Positions 1-7,735 of a stretch of DNA of 64,000 bases are shown in pieces (the stretch's first letter is position 1; the number at the start of each line of letters is the position of its first letter). Position numbers and translations under genes: made by a program. The notes beneath the pieces were generated by a model. That model made no database searches. It had not been told where the DNA came from and saw only the letters and a program-made list of their open reading frames with translations. Source of the DNA: Pseudomonas segetis (lineage in GTDB: Bacteria > Pseudomonadota > Gammaproteobacteria > Pseudomonadales > Pseudomonadaceae); NCBI RefSeq assembly GCF_900188155.1, contig NZ_FZOG01000001.1:702864-766863 (forward strand), in the 5' to 3' direction.

Positions 1-1
1 G

Positions 2-1435
2 TTCAACAGCACCCAGTCAGAGGGCTATCGCGACCATGCAAAAGCTGAAACCAATAGCCTGACCGGCAAGCTGAGCTGGTTCAGCGACTACGGTCGGCTG
101 GGCATCAACTTCAATGCCATCGACAATCGCGCTGAAGATCCAGGCGGGCTCAGGGCTAGTGAAGTCGCCGATGATCGCGGGCAGGCCGCGCCGAATAACC
201 TGCGCTACGACGCCGATGAATGGATTCGCCAGCAACGTCTGAGTGCTGTCTGGGATGGCTACGGTGCCGGTGACGATGAATATCAGCTGCGCAGCTATGT
301 GGGCCAGCGCCAGTTTGGTAACAGCTTGTCGTTCACCAATGGCGGCCAAACTACCTTTGATCGCCTGTTTGCCGGTATGGGCGGGCAATACAGCCACCGC
401 GAAGAGCTGTTGGGCATGTCGCATAAATTCACCGGCGGTTTCGATCTTGAAGTGCAGCGTGATGACCGCAGGCGCTACGACAATTTGCTCGGCGAGCGCG
501 GTGACGAGACCCTTAAGCAAGATGAAAATGCCGACAGCAGCGGCGTCTTTATCGAAGACCAGATTGACCTGACAGATGCCTGGCAAGCGACCCTGGGCGT
601 GCGTTACGACCGGGTACGCCTGTCGGTTGACGACCGTTTCCTCAGCGATGGCGACAATTCCGGCTCACGCAACCTGGAAGACTGGAACTACAGCGCGGGC
701 CTGAGCTACAGGCTTGATCCTCATCAGTCGCTATACGCCAAGGTGGGTACTTCATTCGAGACGCCGACCATCAGTGAGCTGGCCAATCCAAATGGTGGTG
801 GCTTTAACTCATCGCTTGAACCCGTCCACACGCTCAATCGCGAAATTGGCCTGAAAGGTGAGTGGTCGACGCTGCGTTATGACGTGGCACTGTTTAGCAT
901 GAAGCTCGATGACGAGCTGGTTGGCTACAGTTTGCCGGGCGAATCGGGGCGCAATTACTATCGTAATGCTGGCAAGTCGCGCCGCGACGGACTGGAGATG
1001 AGTCTCAGCTGGCAAATGGCGGATGCCTGGCGCCTGACCGGTGCCTATGCCTACAGCCGCTTCAAGTTCGATGACTATCAGGTTGACGACAATGATTACC
1101 ATGGCAACTCACTGGCCGGTATTCCTCGGCAAACCTTATTCACCGAAGTGGCCTACGAGCACGAGGGCAACTATGCGCGCTTGAATATGAGTGCCTATGA
1201 CGCCATGTATGCCAACGATGCCAATGATGTGGAAGTCAGCGGCTATGCACTGACCAACTTGCGTATCGGCAAGCTGATAAAGGCGGGCGGGCAGACCTGG
1301 GAGCCGTACCTGGGCGTCGACAACCTGTTTGACCGTGAGTATTACGACAACGTGCGAATCAACGATGCCAACAGTCGTTATTATGAACCGGGACCCGGGC
1401 GTACGGTCTATACAGGGCTGCGTGTAACATTTTGA
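2..1435 (+). CDS. TonB-dependent outer-membrane receptor, 3' part (5' end outside window)
   Basis: The reading frame is open from the first bases of the window and continues without a start codon for 477 codons, so only the C-terminal part of the gene is here. The protein is rich in alternating aromatic and polar segments typical of a 22-stranded TonB-dependent barrel (for example ASP-type strands around YAKVGTSFETPT and the late segment VDNLFDREYYDN). It ends in an aromatic residue (GLRVTF), the normal signal for outer-membrane barrel assembly. The family imports siderophores, haem, cobalamin or metal chelates using TonB energy. The plug domain and TonB box are not in the window, so the substrate cannot be inferred. 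The next gene on this strand is 119 bases downstream and has its own promoter. Confidence 0.88.
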   Translation, partial: FNSTQSEGYRDHAKAETNSLTGKLSWFSDYGRLGINFNAIDNRAEDPGGLRASEVADDRGQAAPNNLRYDADEWIRQQRLSAVWDGYGAGDDEYQLRSYVGQRQFGNSLSFTNGGQTTFDRLFAGMGGQYSHREELLGMSHKFTGGFDLEVQRDDRRRYDNLLGERGDETLKQDENADSSGVFIEDQIDLTDAWQATLGVRYDRVRLSVDDRFLSDGDNSGSRNLEDWNYSAGLSYRLDPHQSLYAKVGTSFETPTISELANPNGGGFNSSLEPVHTLNREIGLKGEWSTLRYDVALFSMKLDDELVGYSLPGESGRNYYRNAGKSRRDGLEMSLSWQMADAWRLTGAYAYSRFKFDDYQVDDNDYHGNSLAGIPRQTLFTEVAYEHEGNYARLNMSAYDAMYANDANDVEVSGYALTNLRIGKLIKAGGQTWEPYLGVDNLFDREYYDNVRINDANSRYYEPGPGRTVYTGLRVTF

Positions 1436-1455
1436 GCAAAGTTGCTGACGGATAA

Positions 1456-1469
1456 CTGACGAGTATCAA
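1456..1469 (+). promoter_or_regulatory. Candidate ANR/FNR box (class II position)
   Basis: CTGAC-GAGT-ATCAA matches the ANR/FNR consensus TTGAT-N4-ATCAA with one mismatch if Y/R variation is allowed. Its centre is 28.5 bases upstream of a TAATCT -10 element at 1491-1496. That places it about 41.5 bases upstream of a predicted start near 1504, the classic class II activator position. No -35 hexamer is needed in such promoters. It would make the small gene at 1555 oxygen-responsive. Confidence 0.6.
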
Positions 1470-1490
1470 TCGAGGCAGGGTGATTCGAGG

Positions 1491-1496
1491 TAATCT
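1491..1496 (+). promoter_or_regulatory. -10 element of the PA1414-like gene
   Basis: TAATCT lies at the right distance from the ANR-type box. The predicted transcript starts near 1503-1504 and would immediately form a hairpin (AAGACG at 1507-1512 pairing with CGTCTT at 1520-1525), leaving a leader of about 50 bases before the small ORF. Confidence 0.5.
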
Positions 1497-1554
1497 ATGC
1501 TTATGCAAGACGTGCTATGCGTCTTATCCGTAAGCCTTGGCAGGAGGACGTTAA

Positions 1555-1689
1555 ATGATCGCCAAGATGCAGAATGCTTTTCACGATCTTCTGGTCGCGC
1601 TGGGGCTGCTTGACCGGCCCAAGCTGCAACCCATTCCCGTGCGCAATGACGACCCTCGTCGGCCACGAGAGCCGCGCCGCCAGCGCTGA
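1555..1689 (+). CDS. PA1414-family small protein / SicX-like locus (44 aa)
   Basis: This 44-residue ORF starts at ATG 1555, with a perfect AGGAGG at 1542-1547 and 7-base spacing. The product has an N-terminal amphipathic stretch (MQNAFHDLLVALGLLDRP), a conserved-looking LQPIPVRNDD segment and an arginine-rich tail ending RRQR. It resembles the P. aeruginosa PA1414 family, and its position beside the symporter, gbuA and gbuR matches P. aeruginosa gene order (PA1414, PA1418, PA1421, PA1422). PA1414 is reported as the locus of SicX, an oxygen-responsive small RNA prominent in chronic infection, so the transcript may act as RNA, protein or both. The ANR-type promoter upstream fits. Family assignment comes from memory of the sequence and synteny. 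Confidence 0.7.
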   Translation: MIAKMQNAFHDLLVALGLLDRPKLQPIPVRNDDPRRPREPRRQR

Positions 1690-1838
1690 GTGTTGCTCAG
1701 TGGTTCACGCCGCCCGTATTGAGCAGTGGCTTTAGTGTCGCTGTTCAATCGTTCGGGCAACTGAATATTCCTCTCGCCAGCCGTTGTTGATTGCGCTGGC
1801 AGCCTTCACTTGCAGCATTTCTTATCTCTACCGAACCT

Positions 1839-1864
1839 GCGGCGCGCAATGGCTTGCGCGCCGC
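1839..1864 (-). terminator. GC-rich hairpin downstream of the symporter gene
   Basis: A perfect 10-base inverted repeat (GCGGCGCGCA / TGCGCGCCGC) with a 6-base loop. It lacks a T run, so by itself it may be a 3'-end stabiliser rather than an intrinsic terminator. Confidence 0.4.
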
Positions 1865-1869
1865 AGAAA

Positions 1870-1901
1870 CAATAATCGCCGCATGAGTGCGGCGATTATT
1901 G
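1870..1901 (-). terminator. Terminator of the gbuA-symporter operon
   Basis: A perfect 14-base inverted repeat with a TGAG loop lies 27 bases past the symporter stop codon. On the minus strand it is followed by TTTCTG, a short T tract. Confidence 0.65.
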
Positions 1902-1927
1902 TCAGTCGAGGCATTAATTGCTGTCGA

Positions 1928-3322
1928 TTAATCGTTGGTGGCCAAGCCTGGCTGTGTGGCCAGTCGGGGAGTAAACAGGCTGACCGCAATAAAGCTGATT
2001 GCGCCAACTGCAAGGCTGTAATAAATCGGCGTATTGGCTTCCAGGCCATCGCTGAACATGAAGAATGCCGCCGTCAGGCTACCCAGCACCATGCTGGCAA
2101 TGGCGCCTGCGGTGGTCGCACGCTTCCAGTAGATTGCACCCAGCAGTGGAATCAACATGCCGCCAACCAACAGGTTATAGGCCAGGGTCAGGGCGCTGAT
2201 AACGTCGCTGACAACCAAGGCAATCGCAAGCACCAGGCAACCTAGCAATAAAGTGAAGATCCGGTTGGTCATTGCGCTTTCGCTTGTGTTCTTGCGCTTG
2301 CTGAACATTGGCCAAAGGTCTTGCGCGGCAGTGGTCGAGGCAGCCAACAGCCCGGCGCTGGCGGTTGACATCAATGCAGCCAGTGCAGCAGCGATCACCA
2401 AGCCGCGAATACCATCTGGCAGGCTGGTTTGGACGATGCTGGCGAAGGCATTGTTGACGTTATCCAGGTCGGGCAATACCACTTTGGCCGCCATGCCGAT
2501 AAGTGCGGCCGCCAAGCCGTAGAGAATGCAGTAGATGCCAGCGGCTGTACCGGAGAACCTGGCAATCTTCTCACTGCGCGCAGTGAACACCCGCTGCCAG
2601 ATGTCTTGGCCGATAAAGATGCCGAAGAAGTAGATCAGGAAGTAGGTGATGATGGTGTCCCAGCCAATCGCGGCGAACGAAAAGTAGCTGGCAGGCAGTT
2701 TTGCAACCAGGGCATTCCAACCGCCCGCATCGCTGATTGACATCGGCATCAGGATAAACACCAGGCCAATGGTCATGATCAGGAACTGCACTATGTCGGT
2801 CAGGCTCAGTGACCACATGCCGCCAATGGTCGAGTAGGCGACGACAATACCGCCACCAATCAGGATGCTCACCCAGAACGGCAGGCCAAACAGCACTTCC
2901 ATGACAGTGCCGATGGCAATGGTTGAAATGGCGCCGATCATCAGTGCATAGATCAGCATGATGGCTGCGCTTGCATGCCGCGCCGTCGGGCTATAGCGGC
3001 GCTCCAGGACCTGGGTGACGGTGTAGATCTTGAGTTTCAGCAGCGGCTTGGCCAGCAGCAGGCTGATGCCGATGATGCCCAGGCCCAGTGATGCACAGAG
3101 CCAGAAGCCGGAGATACCGTAGACATAGCCAAGGCGCACGGTACCAATGGTTGAAGCACCGCCGAGTACGGTTGCCGCCATCGTCCCGAGGTAGAACATG
3201 GGGCCAAGGTTGCGCCCGGCAACCAGATAGTCTTCACGGTTTTTACTGCGGCGCATGCCATAGAAACCCAGGCCAAGCATCGCAGCTACGTAGATAAGAA
3301 TTACTAGAAGATCCAGAGTCAT
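1928..3322 (-). CDS. Sodium:solute symporter (SSS family), probable guanidinobutyrate-locus transporter
   Basis: The 464-residue protein has about 13 hydrophobic helices and SSS-family signatures, including the N-terminal GRNLGPMFYLGTMAATVLGG region and the LAALMSTASAGLLAASTTAAQD segment near residue 310. Proteins of this family couple uptake of small organic solutes to the sodium gradient. It lies 124 bases downstream of gbuA on the same strand, with no terminator between them, so the two are probably co-transcribed. In P. aeruginosa the equivalent gene (PA1418) also sits by gbuA. Uptake of 4-guanidinobutyrate or a related guanidino compound is therefore a reasonable but unproven inference. 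An intercistronic hairpin at 3397-3436 may set the ratio of the two products. Confidence 0.85.
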   Translation of the reverse strand: MTLDLLVILIYVAAMLGLGFYGMRRSKNREDYLVAGRNLGPMFYLGTMAATVLGGASTIGTVRLGYVYGISGFWLCASLGLGIIGISLLLAKPLLKLKIYTVTQVLERRYSPTARHASAAIMLIYALMIGAISTIAIGTVMEVLFGLPFWVSILIGGGIVVAYSTIGGMWSLSLTDIVQFLIMTIGLVFILMPMSISDAGGWNALVAKLPASYFSFAAIGWDTIITYFLIYFFGIFIGQDIWQRVFTARSEKIARFSGTAAGIYCILYGLAAALIGMAAKVVLPDLDNVNNAFASIVQTSLPDGIRGLVIAAALAALMSTASAGLLAASTTAAQDLWPMFSKRKNTSESAMTNRIFTLLLGCLVLAIALVVSDVISALTLAYNLLVGGMLIPLLGAIYWKRATTAGAIASMVLGSLTAAFFMFSDGLEANTPIYYSLAVGAISFIAVSLFTPRLATQPGLATND

Positions 3323-3396
3323 TTGCAGTGTCTCTTTTAATTGTTTTTATGTTCGCACTTGTCTGAGTGCAAATCTTTAATTCAGGTGTTGGCGTC

Positions 3397-3436
3397 TTGG
3401 TCGAAGCGGTCTTGGTGCAAGGACGGCTTCGACCAA
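3397..3436 (-). promoter_or_regulatory. Intercistronic hairpin between gbuA and the symporter gene
   Basis: Eleven-base perfect arms (TTGGTCGAAGC at 3397-3407 and GCTTCGACCAA at 3426-3436) enclose a smaller CTTG/CAAG stem. No T run follows on the minus strand, so it is more likely an mRNA processing or stability element than a terminator. Confidence 0.5.
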
Positions 3437-3446
3437 CAGGCTTGTG

Positions 3447-4406
3447 CTAGCGATTTTTCACGCCAGGCAACACGCAGAGCATTTCGTAAAGCAAGTTGGC
3501 GCCGAGCAGCGAGGTGTTGCCCGTGGTGTCATAGGGCGGGGAGACTTCAACCAGGTCGCCGCCGATCAGATCCAGGCCCTGGCAGCCGCGGATGATTTCA
3601 ATTGCCTGGATGGTAGTCAGGCCGCCAATTTCCGGGGTGCCGGTGCCAGGTGCCCAGGCGGGGTCGATACCATCGATATCAAATGACAGGTAAACCGGGC
3701 CGCCACCGACTTTCTCGCGCACTTCAGCCATCAATGGTTCAAGTGACTTGTGCCAGCATTCTTCGGCCTGGACCACGCGAAAGCCCTGCTTGCGGCTCCA
3801 GTTGAAATCCTCGGCGGTGTAGCCCTGGGCGCGCAGGCCGATCTGCACCACGCGATCGCAATCGAGCAGGTCTTCTTCGACGGCGCGGCGGAAGGTTGTG
3901 CCGTGGGCGATTTTTTCACCGAACATATGGTCGTTGACGTCAGCATGAGCATCAATGTGAACCAGCCCGACCTTGCCGAACTTCTTCTTGATCGCCCGCA
4001 GGATCGGCAAGGTGATGGTGTGGTCGCCGCCAAGTGTCAGGGGCAGGATGCCGTCTTCGAGAATCTGGTCGTAGGCATCCTCGATAATACGCACCGCTTC
4101 AGCCATGTTGAAGGTGTTGATGGGCACATCGCCAATATCGGCAATGTTCAGCGAATCAAAGGGCGCGGCACCGGTTGCCATGTTGTAGGGGCGAATCATC
4201 ACCGACTGGGCGCGAATCTCACGCGGGCCAAAGCGGGTGCCGGAACGCAGCGAGGTGCCAATATCCAGCGGGACTCCGACAAAGCCCACATCGAGTTGCT
4301 TGCGTTCTTCAGGGGTTTGGATGTGCGGCAGGCGCATCATGGTGGCGATGCCGCCGAAACGCGGCATTTCGTTACCGCCCAGGGGTTGGTGCAAAATCTT
4401 GTCCAT
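3447..4406 (-). CDS. gbuA: 4-Guanidinobutyrase (ureohydrolase family)
   Basis: This manganese enzyme splits 4-guanidinobutyrate into 4-aminobutyrate and urea in the arginine dehydrogenase/transaminase route. The 319 residues match the length and the opening MDKxLHQPLGGNEMPRFGGIATM of P. aeruginosa GbuA as I remember it. The metal-binding motifs of the arginase/agmatinase fold are intact: GGDHT near residue 126, IDAHADVND near 150 and SFDIDGIDP near 242. It diverges from the LysR gene gbuR with 166 bases between them, which contain a palindromic operator candidate. The symporter gene follows on the same strand. Agmatinase or guanidinopropionase are alternatives, but the N terminus and the gbuR neighbour favour guanidinobutyrase. 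Confidence 0.92.
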   Translation of the reverse strand: MDKILHQPLGGNEMPRFGGIATMMRLPHIQTPEERKQLDVGFVGVPLDIGTSLRSGTRFGPREIRAQSVMIRPYNMATGAAPFDSLNIADIGDVPINTFNMAEAVRIIEDAYDQILEDGILPLTLGGDHTITLPILRAIKKKFGKVGLVHIDAHADVNDHMFGEKIAHGTTFRRAVEEDLLDCDRVVQIGLRAQGYTAEDFNWSRKQGFRVVQAEECWHKSLEPLMAEVREKVGGGPVYLSFDIDGIDPAWAPGTGTPEIGGLTTIQAIEIIRGCQGLDLIGGDLVEVSPPYDTTGNTSLLGANLLYEMLCVLPGVKNR

Positions 4407-4494
4407 GGGATGGCCTCACGGTTGTTATGGTTTTAATAAAGTGCGCCGATTCTTGGCCATCGCTGCGCTGTGACAAATCGCTGAGAGCAAAAAA

Positions 4495-4518
4495 TTAGTT
4501 CATAAATTTCTAAACTAA
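4495..4518. promoter_or_regulatory. Candidate GbuR operator (24-bp near-palindrome)
   Basis: TTAGTT (4495-4500) and AACTAA (4513-4518) flank an AT-rich centre containing AAATTT, giving nearly complete dyad symmetry. It contains T-N11-A spacing typical of LysR-type sites and sits midway between the divergent gbuA and gbuR start codons. Confidence 0.6.
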
Positions 4519-4572
4519 TGGCGCAGGGCTTAGAATCGTCGATTAGTTGATTTCTGGTGTTGCGGAGTGGTT

Positions 4573-5484
4573 ATGAGTCAGGCGTTACCCGACCTGAAGT
4601 TGCTCAGGATTTTTGCCAGCGTGGTGCGCCACCAGGGCTTTGCTGCGGCTCAGCAGGAGTTGAAGCTATCGACTTCTGCAATCAGCACCTACATGAGCCA
4701 ACTCGAGAGTTCGCTGGGGCTTAGCCTGTGCCACCGAGGGCGTGGCGGTTTCAGTCTGACCAGCAAGGGCGAGTTGTTTCATCAGGAAACCTTGCGCCTA
4801 CTGAGTGAGCTGGAGGGTTTTGAACGCTACTCGGCAGCGCTCAAGGGCGAGCTGCGCGGAACCCTGAATCTCGGGGTGCTCGACTCAACGGTAAGCGATA
4901 TGGCTTTACCTTTGGCTGAAGTAATTGGTGCCTACAGCCATGAACACCCGGCGGTGCACCTGCATTTGTCTGTATTGAGCCCTTATGAATTACAGCTTGC
5001 GGTACTGGACAATCGCCTGGATATTGCCATCGGTGCGTTCTCGACCCGCATGAATGGCTTGCTGTATCAGCCTTTGTATCGCGAACAGCATTGGCTGTAC
5101 TGCAGCGAGCGTCACTCGCTGTTCAAGCAGCGGCGCATTCCCGCCGAGGTCATTACCCAGCAACGCATGGTGGGGCGTGGCTATTGGAGCCAGGCAGAAC
5201 TGGCGCGCCATGGCTTCAAGCACAGCGCGGGGACTGTCGAGTCGATGGAGGCCCAGTTGATCTTGGTGTTGTCAGGCGCCTACATCGGCTATTTGCCCGA
5301 GCACTACGCACAGCATTGGGTCGAGTTGCAGCAGTTGCGCGTATTGCTGCCAGCGACATTTGGTTATCAAGCACCGTTTTCGTTGATCCTGCGTCGAGGC
5401 CGTTCGCGCGAGCCCTTGATTCAAACCTTTCGCGATCTGCTCAAGACGCAGTTGAATGCGGCTGATAAGAACGTCGCTGGCTAA
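4573..5484 (+). CDS. gbuR: LysR-type regulator of the guanidinobutyrase operon
   Basis: LysR proteins bind DNA as tetramers and respond to a small co-inducer. The first 65 residues form the winged helix-turn-helix (FAAAQQELKLSTSAISTYMSQLE); the remainder is the periplasmic-binding-like effector domain. I start it at ATG 4573 because GGAG at 4564-4567 is at the right distance; an in-frame GTG at 4567 is the alternative. The 303-residue length is usual for the family. Divergence from gbuA, as in P. aeruginosa (PA1421/PA1422), supports the name. The DTW gene follows after only 12 bases and may be co-transcribed. Confidence 0.82.
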   Translation: MSQALPDLKLLRIFASVVRHQGFAAAQQELKLSTSAISTYMSQLESSLGLSLCHRGRGGFSLTSKGELFHQETLRLLSELEGFERYSAALKGELRGTLNLGVLDSTVSDMALPLAEVIGAYSHEHPAVHLHLSVLSPYELQLAVLDNRLDIAIGAFSTRMNGLLYQPLYREQHWLYCSERHSLFKQRRIPAEVITQQRMVGRGYWSQAELARHGFKHSAGTVESMEAQLILVLSGAYIGYLPEHYAQHWVELQQLRVLLPATFGYQAPFSLILRRGRSREPLIQTFRDLLKTQLNAADKNVAG

Positions 5485-5496
5485 GGAGTTATTTTT

Positions 5497-6102
5497 ATGC
5501 CTCGCCCCCGCTGCGAGCGATGTGCTCGACCACTTGAGCATTGCCTTTGCGCATTGATCCCAAGCCTGCATAGCCGCACCCAGGTATTGATCCTGCAGCA
5601 CCCAAGCGAGGTCAGGCACGCGCTCAATACCGCAAGTTTGCTGGCGCTTGGACTGCAGAATGCAGAGTTGTGGGTTGGCGAGCAGTTCGAGCAACTGGCC
5701 GCGTACCTGGCGCAACCCGGTTACCGCAGTTACCTGCTGTTTCCGGGGGAGGCTGCGCAGCCCTTGACTGCTGTTCGGCAAGAGGCCGATCAGATGCCCG
5801 TGCGCCTGGTGGTTCCCGATGGCACTTGGCGCAAGGCGCGCAAGTTGCTGTACCTTAATCCGCTGTTGGCAAACCTGCCGCGCGTAACCTTGCCGCCTGG
5901 CCAGCAGTCGCGCTATCGCCTGCGAAAGGCGCCGATGGAGGGCTCGTTATCGACTATCGAGGCGGTCACCGCTGCCTTGCAGTTGCTTGAGCCGGAGCAA
6001 TCATTTGCCGCGCTGTTGCAGCCTTTCGATGCCTTGATCGAGGGGCAGATCAGGGCCATGGGCGCTCACACCTTTGCGCGTAATCATTCAAACAAGACAT
6101 AG
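5497..6102 (+). CDS. DTW-domain protein, probable tRNA-uridine aminocarboxypropyltransferase
   Basis: DTW-domain enzymes such as E. coli TapT transfer the 3-amino-3-carboxypropyl group of S-adenosylmethionine to uridine 47 of tRNA, giving acp3U. The 201-residue protein begins with a cysteine cluster (RCERCARPLEHCLC) that probably binds zinc. It carries the family hallmark DGTW in the segment VVPDGTWRKARKLLYLNP near residue 110, followed by the conserved APMEGSLSTIEAV. It starts 12 bases after gbuR on the same strand. A MITE begins about 8 bases after the stop codon. Confidence 0.85.
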   Translation: MPRPRCERCARPLEHCLCALIPSLHSRTQVLILQHPSEVRHALNTASLLALGLQNAELWVGEQFEQLAAYLAQPGYRSYLLFPGEAAQPLTAVRQEADQMPVRLVVPDGTWRKARKLLYLNPLLANLPRVTLPPGQQSRYRLRKAPMEGSLSTIEAVTAALQLLEPEQSFAALLQPFDALIEGQIRAMGAHTFARNHSNKT

Positions 6103-6110
6103 GGGCCTCA

Positions 6111-6379
6111 GTGAACCTCTGAACAAGGTCGCGAGCGACGGGAGTACAAGGCGCAACGACCAACGGGAGTAACAGCCAAAGGCTGGCCCGGAGGGCGAGC
6201 GCCAGCGAGTCAAAGGTGCGAAAAAGCGACCGGGGGCGCGCTCGACTCTAGTGGCCTAGATGAGCATTTGATTCGCGTTGCTCACCACTTCGGGGCCGAA
6301 CTGAAGTTCGCTCAGCCTAAAGGCTGTGAGCAGCTTTTCAACGCCGTATTATCGAGCGCAGCAGTTTTTCAGAGGTTCC
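6111..6379. mobile_element. MITE copy A (long form), abutting the lapC stop codon
   Basis: The left end GTGAACCTCTGAA and right end TTTTTCAGAGGTTCC are inverted relative to each other. The right boundary is followed by TTAG, whose TTA is the complement of the lapC stop codon. Compared with copies B and C it carries two extra internal blocks, one after ACAAGGC and one after GATGAGCATTTG, and it shares these with copy D. No ORF is present, so it must have been mobilised in trans. Confidence 0.8.
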
Positions 6380-7726
6380 TTAGCGTTCACGCAGCGCCTC
6401 GGTGCGGGCTTTGAGTACCGGCTTGAGCAGGTAGTCAAGCACGCTCTTCTGGCCGGTAATGATATCGACAGTGGCAACCATGCCGGGGATGATCATCAGC
6501 GGTTGTTTATCACTGCCTAAATGGCTCTTATCGGTGCGTAATTGGATCAGATAGAAGCTGTTGCCTTCATCATCGGTAATGGTGTCCGCGCTGATAAGTT
6601 CCAGGTTGGCCTTGAGGCCGCCATAAATGGTGTAGTCATAGGCGCTGAACTTGACCATGGCTTTCTGGCCCGGATGAAGAAATGCCACATCCTGCGGACG
6701 CACCTTGGCTTCGATCAGCAAGTTGTCTTCCAGTGGCACTATCTCAAGCATATCGCTGCCGGGCTGGACGACGCCGCCAATGGTGTTGACCTTGAGTTGC
6801 TTGATGATGCCGTTGACGGGTGAAATTACCGTGGTTCTGCTGACGCGGTCGTCAATCGCCGAGCCACTGGCGTTGATCTTCTTCAGTTCAGTGCGGGCAT
6901 CATTGAGCTCCTTGAAGGCATCGGCACGGAAGCCCAATTCGGATTCCTCGATCTTGCTTTTGATCTCGCTGATTGCCGATTCCGCCCTTGGAATTGCCAG
7001 GTTGGTTGCATCGAGCGAGCCGCGGACTTCAACCGCGCTGCGCCGCAGCCTGAGAATCTCGACCGGTGAAATGGCGCCGGCCTTGACCAGGGGGGTCGAC
7101 ATGTTCAGTTCTTGCTGAATCAAGCCCAGGCTGGACCGATACTGTTGCGCCTTGGAGCGAAACTCTGCCAGCTCCTGGTTCTTTTGCCGAAGCTGCTCGC
7201 CAAGTGTCCGCTGCTCGCTTTGCAGCCGTTGTTGTCGTGAGCTGTACAAGCCTGCTTCGTCCTCGGCCAGTTGTGGGGCACTGCGGGTTATTTCCTCGGG
7301 CATTGCCAGCGGCCTGCCTTCCGCCTCTGCACTCAGGCGCTCCACGCGGGCAATCAGCGCCAAGCGGTCGGCATCGCTTTCACCCTTGTTGGACAAAAAA
7401 CGTGTGTCATCGAGGCGCAGCAAGACATCGTTCTTGTTAACCACCTGGCCTTCACGAACAAAAATCTCACTGACAATTCCGCCCTCAAGGTTCTGGATGA
7501 CCTGGATCTTGCTCGAGGGAATGGCCTTGCCCTGGCCGGTGGTGACCTCATCTAGCACTGCGAAATTGGCCCAGGCCACAGCACTGAGGATGCAGGCTGT
7601 GACGACCCAGATGGTAATGCGGGCAAACCATGGCGTGTCTTCAAGCACTGCGCCGTCGACCTCGGGCATGAACTCGGTGTCGCCTTTGCCGTGGGCGAAG
7701 TAGTTACTCAGGATCTGCTGGCTCAT
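6380..7726 (-). CDS. lapC: LapC: type I secretion membrane-fusion (HlyD-family) adaptor
   Basis: This adaptor spans the periplasm and links the LapB ABC exporter to the TolC-like LapE to export the adhesin. The 448-residue protein has a short cytoplasmic N terminus, one membrane helix near residues 35-55 (WVVTACILSAVAWANFAVLD) and a barrel/lipoyl segment (IQVIQNLEGGIVSEIFVREG). Long coiled coils follow at roughly 130-280, then the second half-lipoyl domain (VVSRTTVISPVNGIIKQLKV) and a beta-barrel C-terminal region. AGGA lies 8 bases before the ATG, and the gene starts 9 bases after lapB. Its TAA stop codon lies in the CTAA target sequence next to MITE copy A. The last residues (EALRER) look like a natural end, so the protein is probably intact. 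Confidence 0.92.
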   Translation of the reverse strand: MSQQILSNYFAHGKGDTEFMPEVDGAVLEDTPWFARITIWVVTACILSAVAWANFAVLDEVTTGQGKAIPSSKIQVIQNLEGGIVSEIFVREGQVVNKNDVLLRLDDTRFLSNKGESDADRLALIARVERLSAEAEGRPLAMPEEITRSAPQLAEDEAGLYSSRQQRLQSEQRTLGEQLRQKNQELAEFRSKAQQYRSSLGLIQQELNMSTPLVKAGAISPVEILRLRRSAVEVRGSLDATNLAIPRAESAISEIKSKIEESELGFRADAFKELNDARTELKKINASGSAIDDRVSRTTVISPVNGIIKQLKVNTIGGVVQPGSDMLEIVPLEDNLLIEAKVRPQDVAFLHPGQKAMVKFSAYDYTIYGGLKANLELISADTITDDEGNSFYLIQLRTDKSHLGSDKQPLMIIPGMVATVDIITGQKSVLDYLLKPVLKARTEALRER

Positions 7727-7735
7727 GATGTTTTC

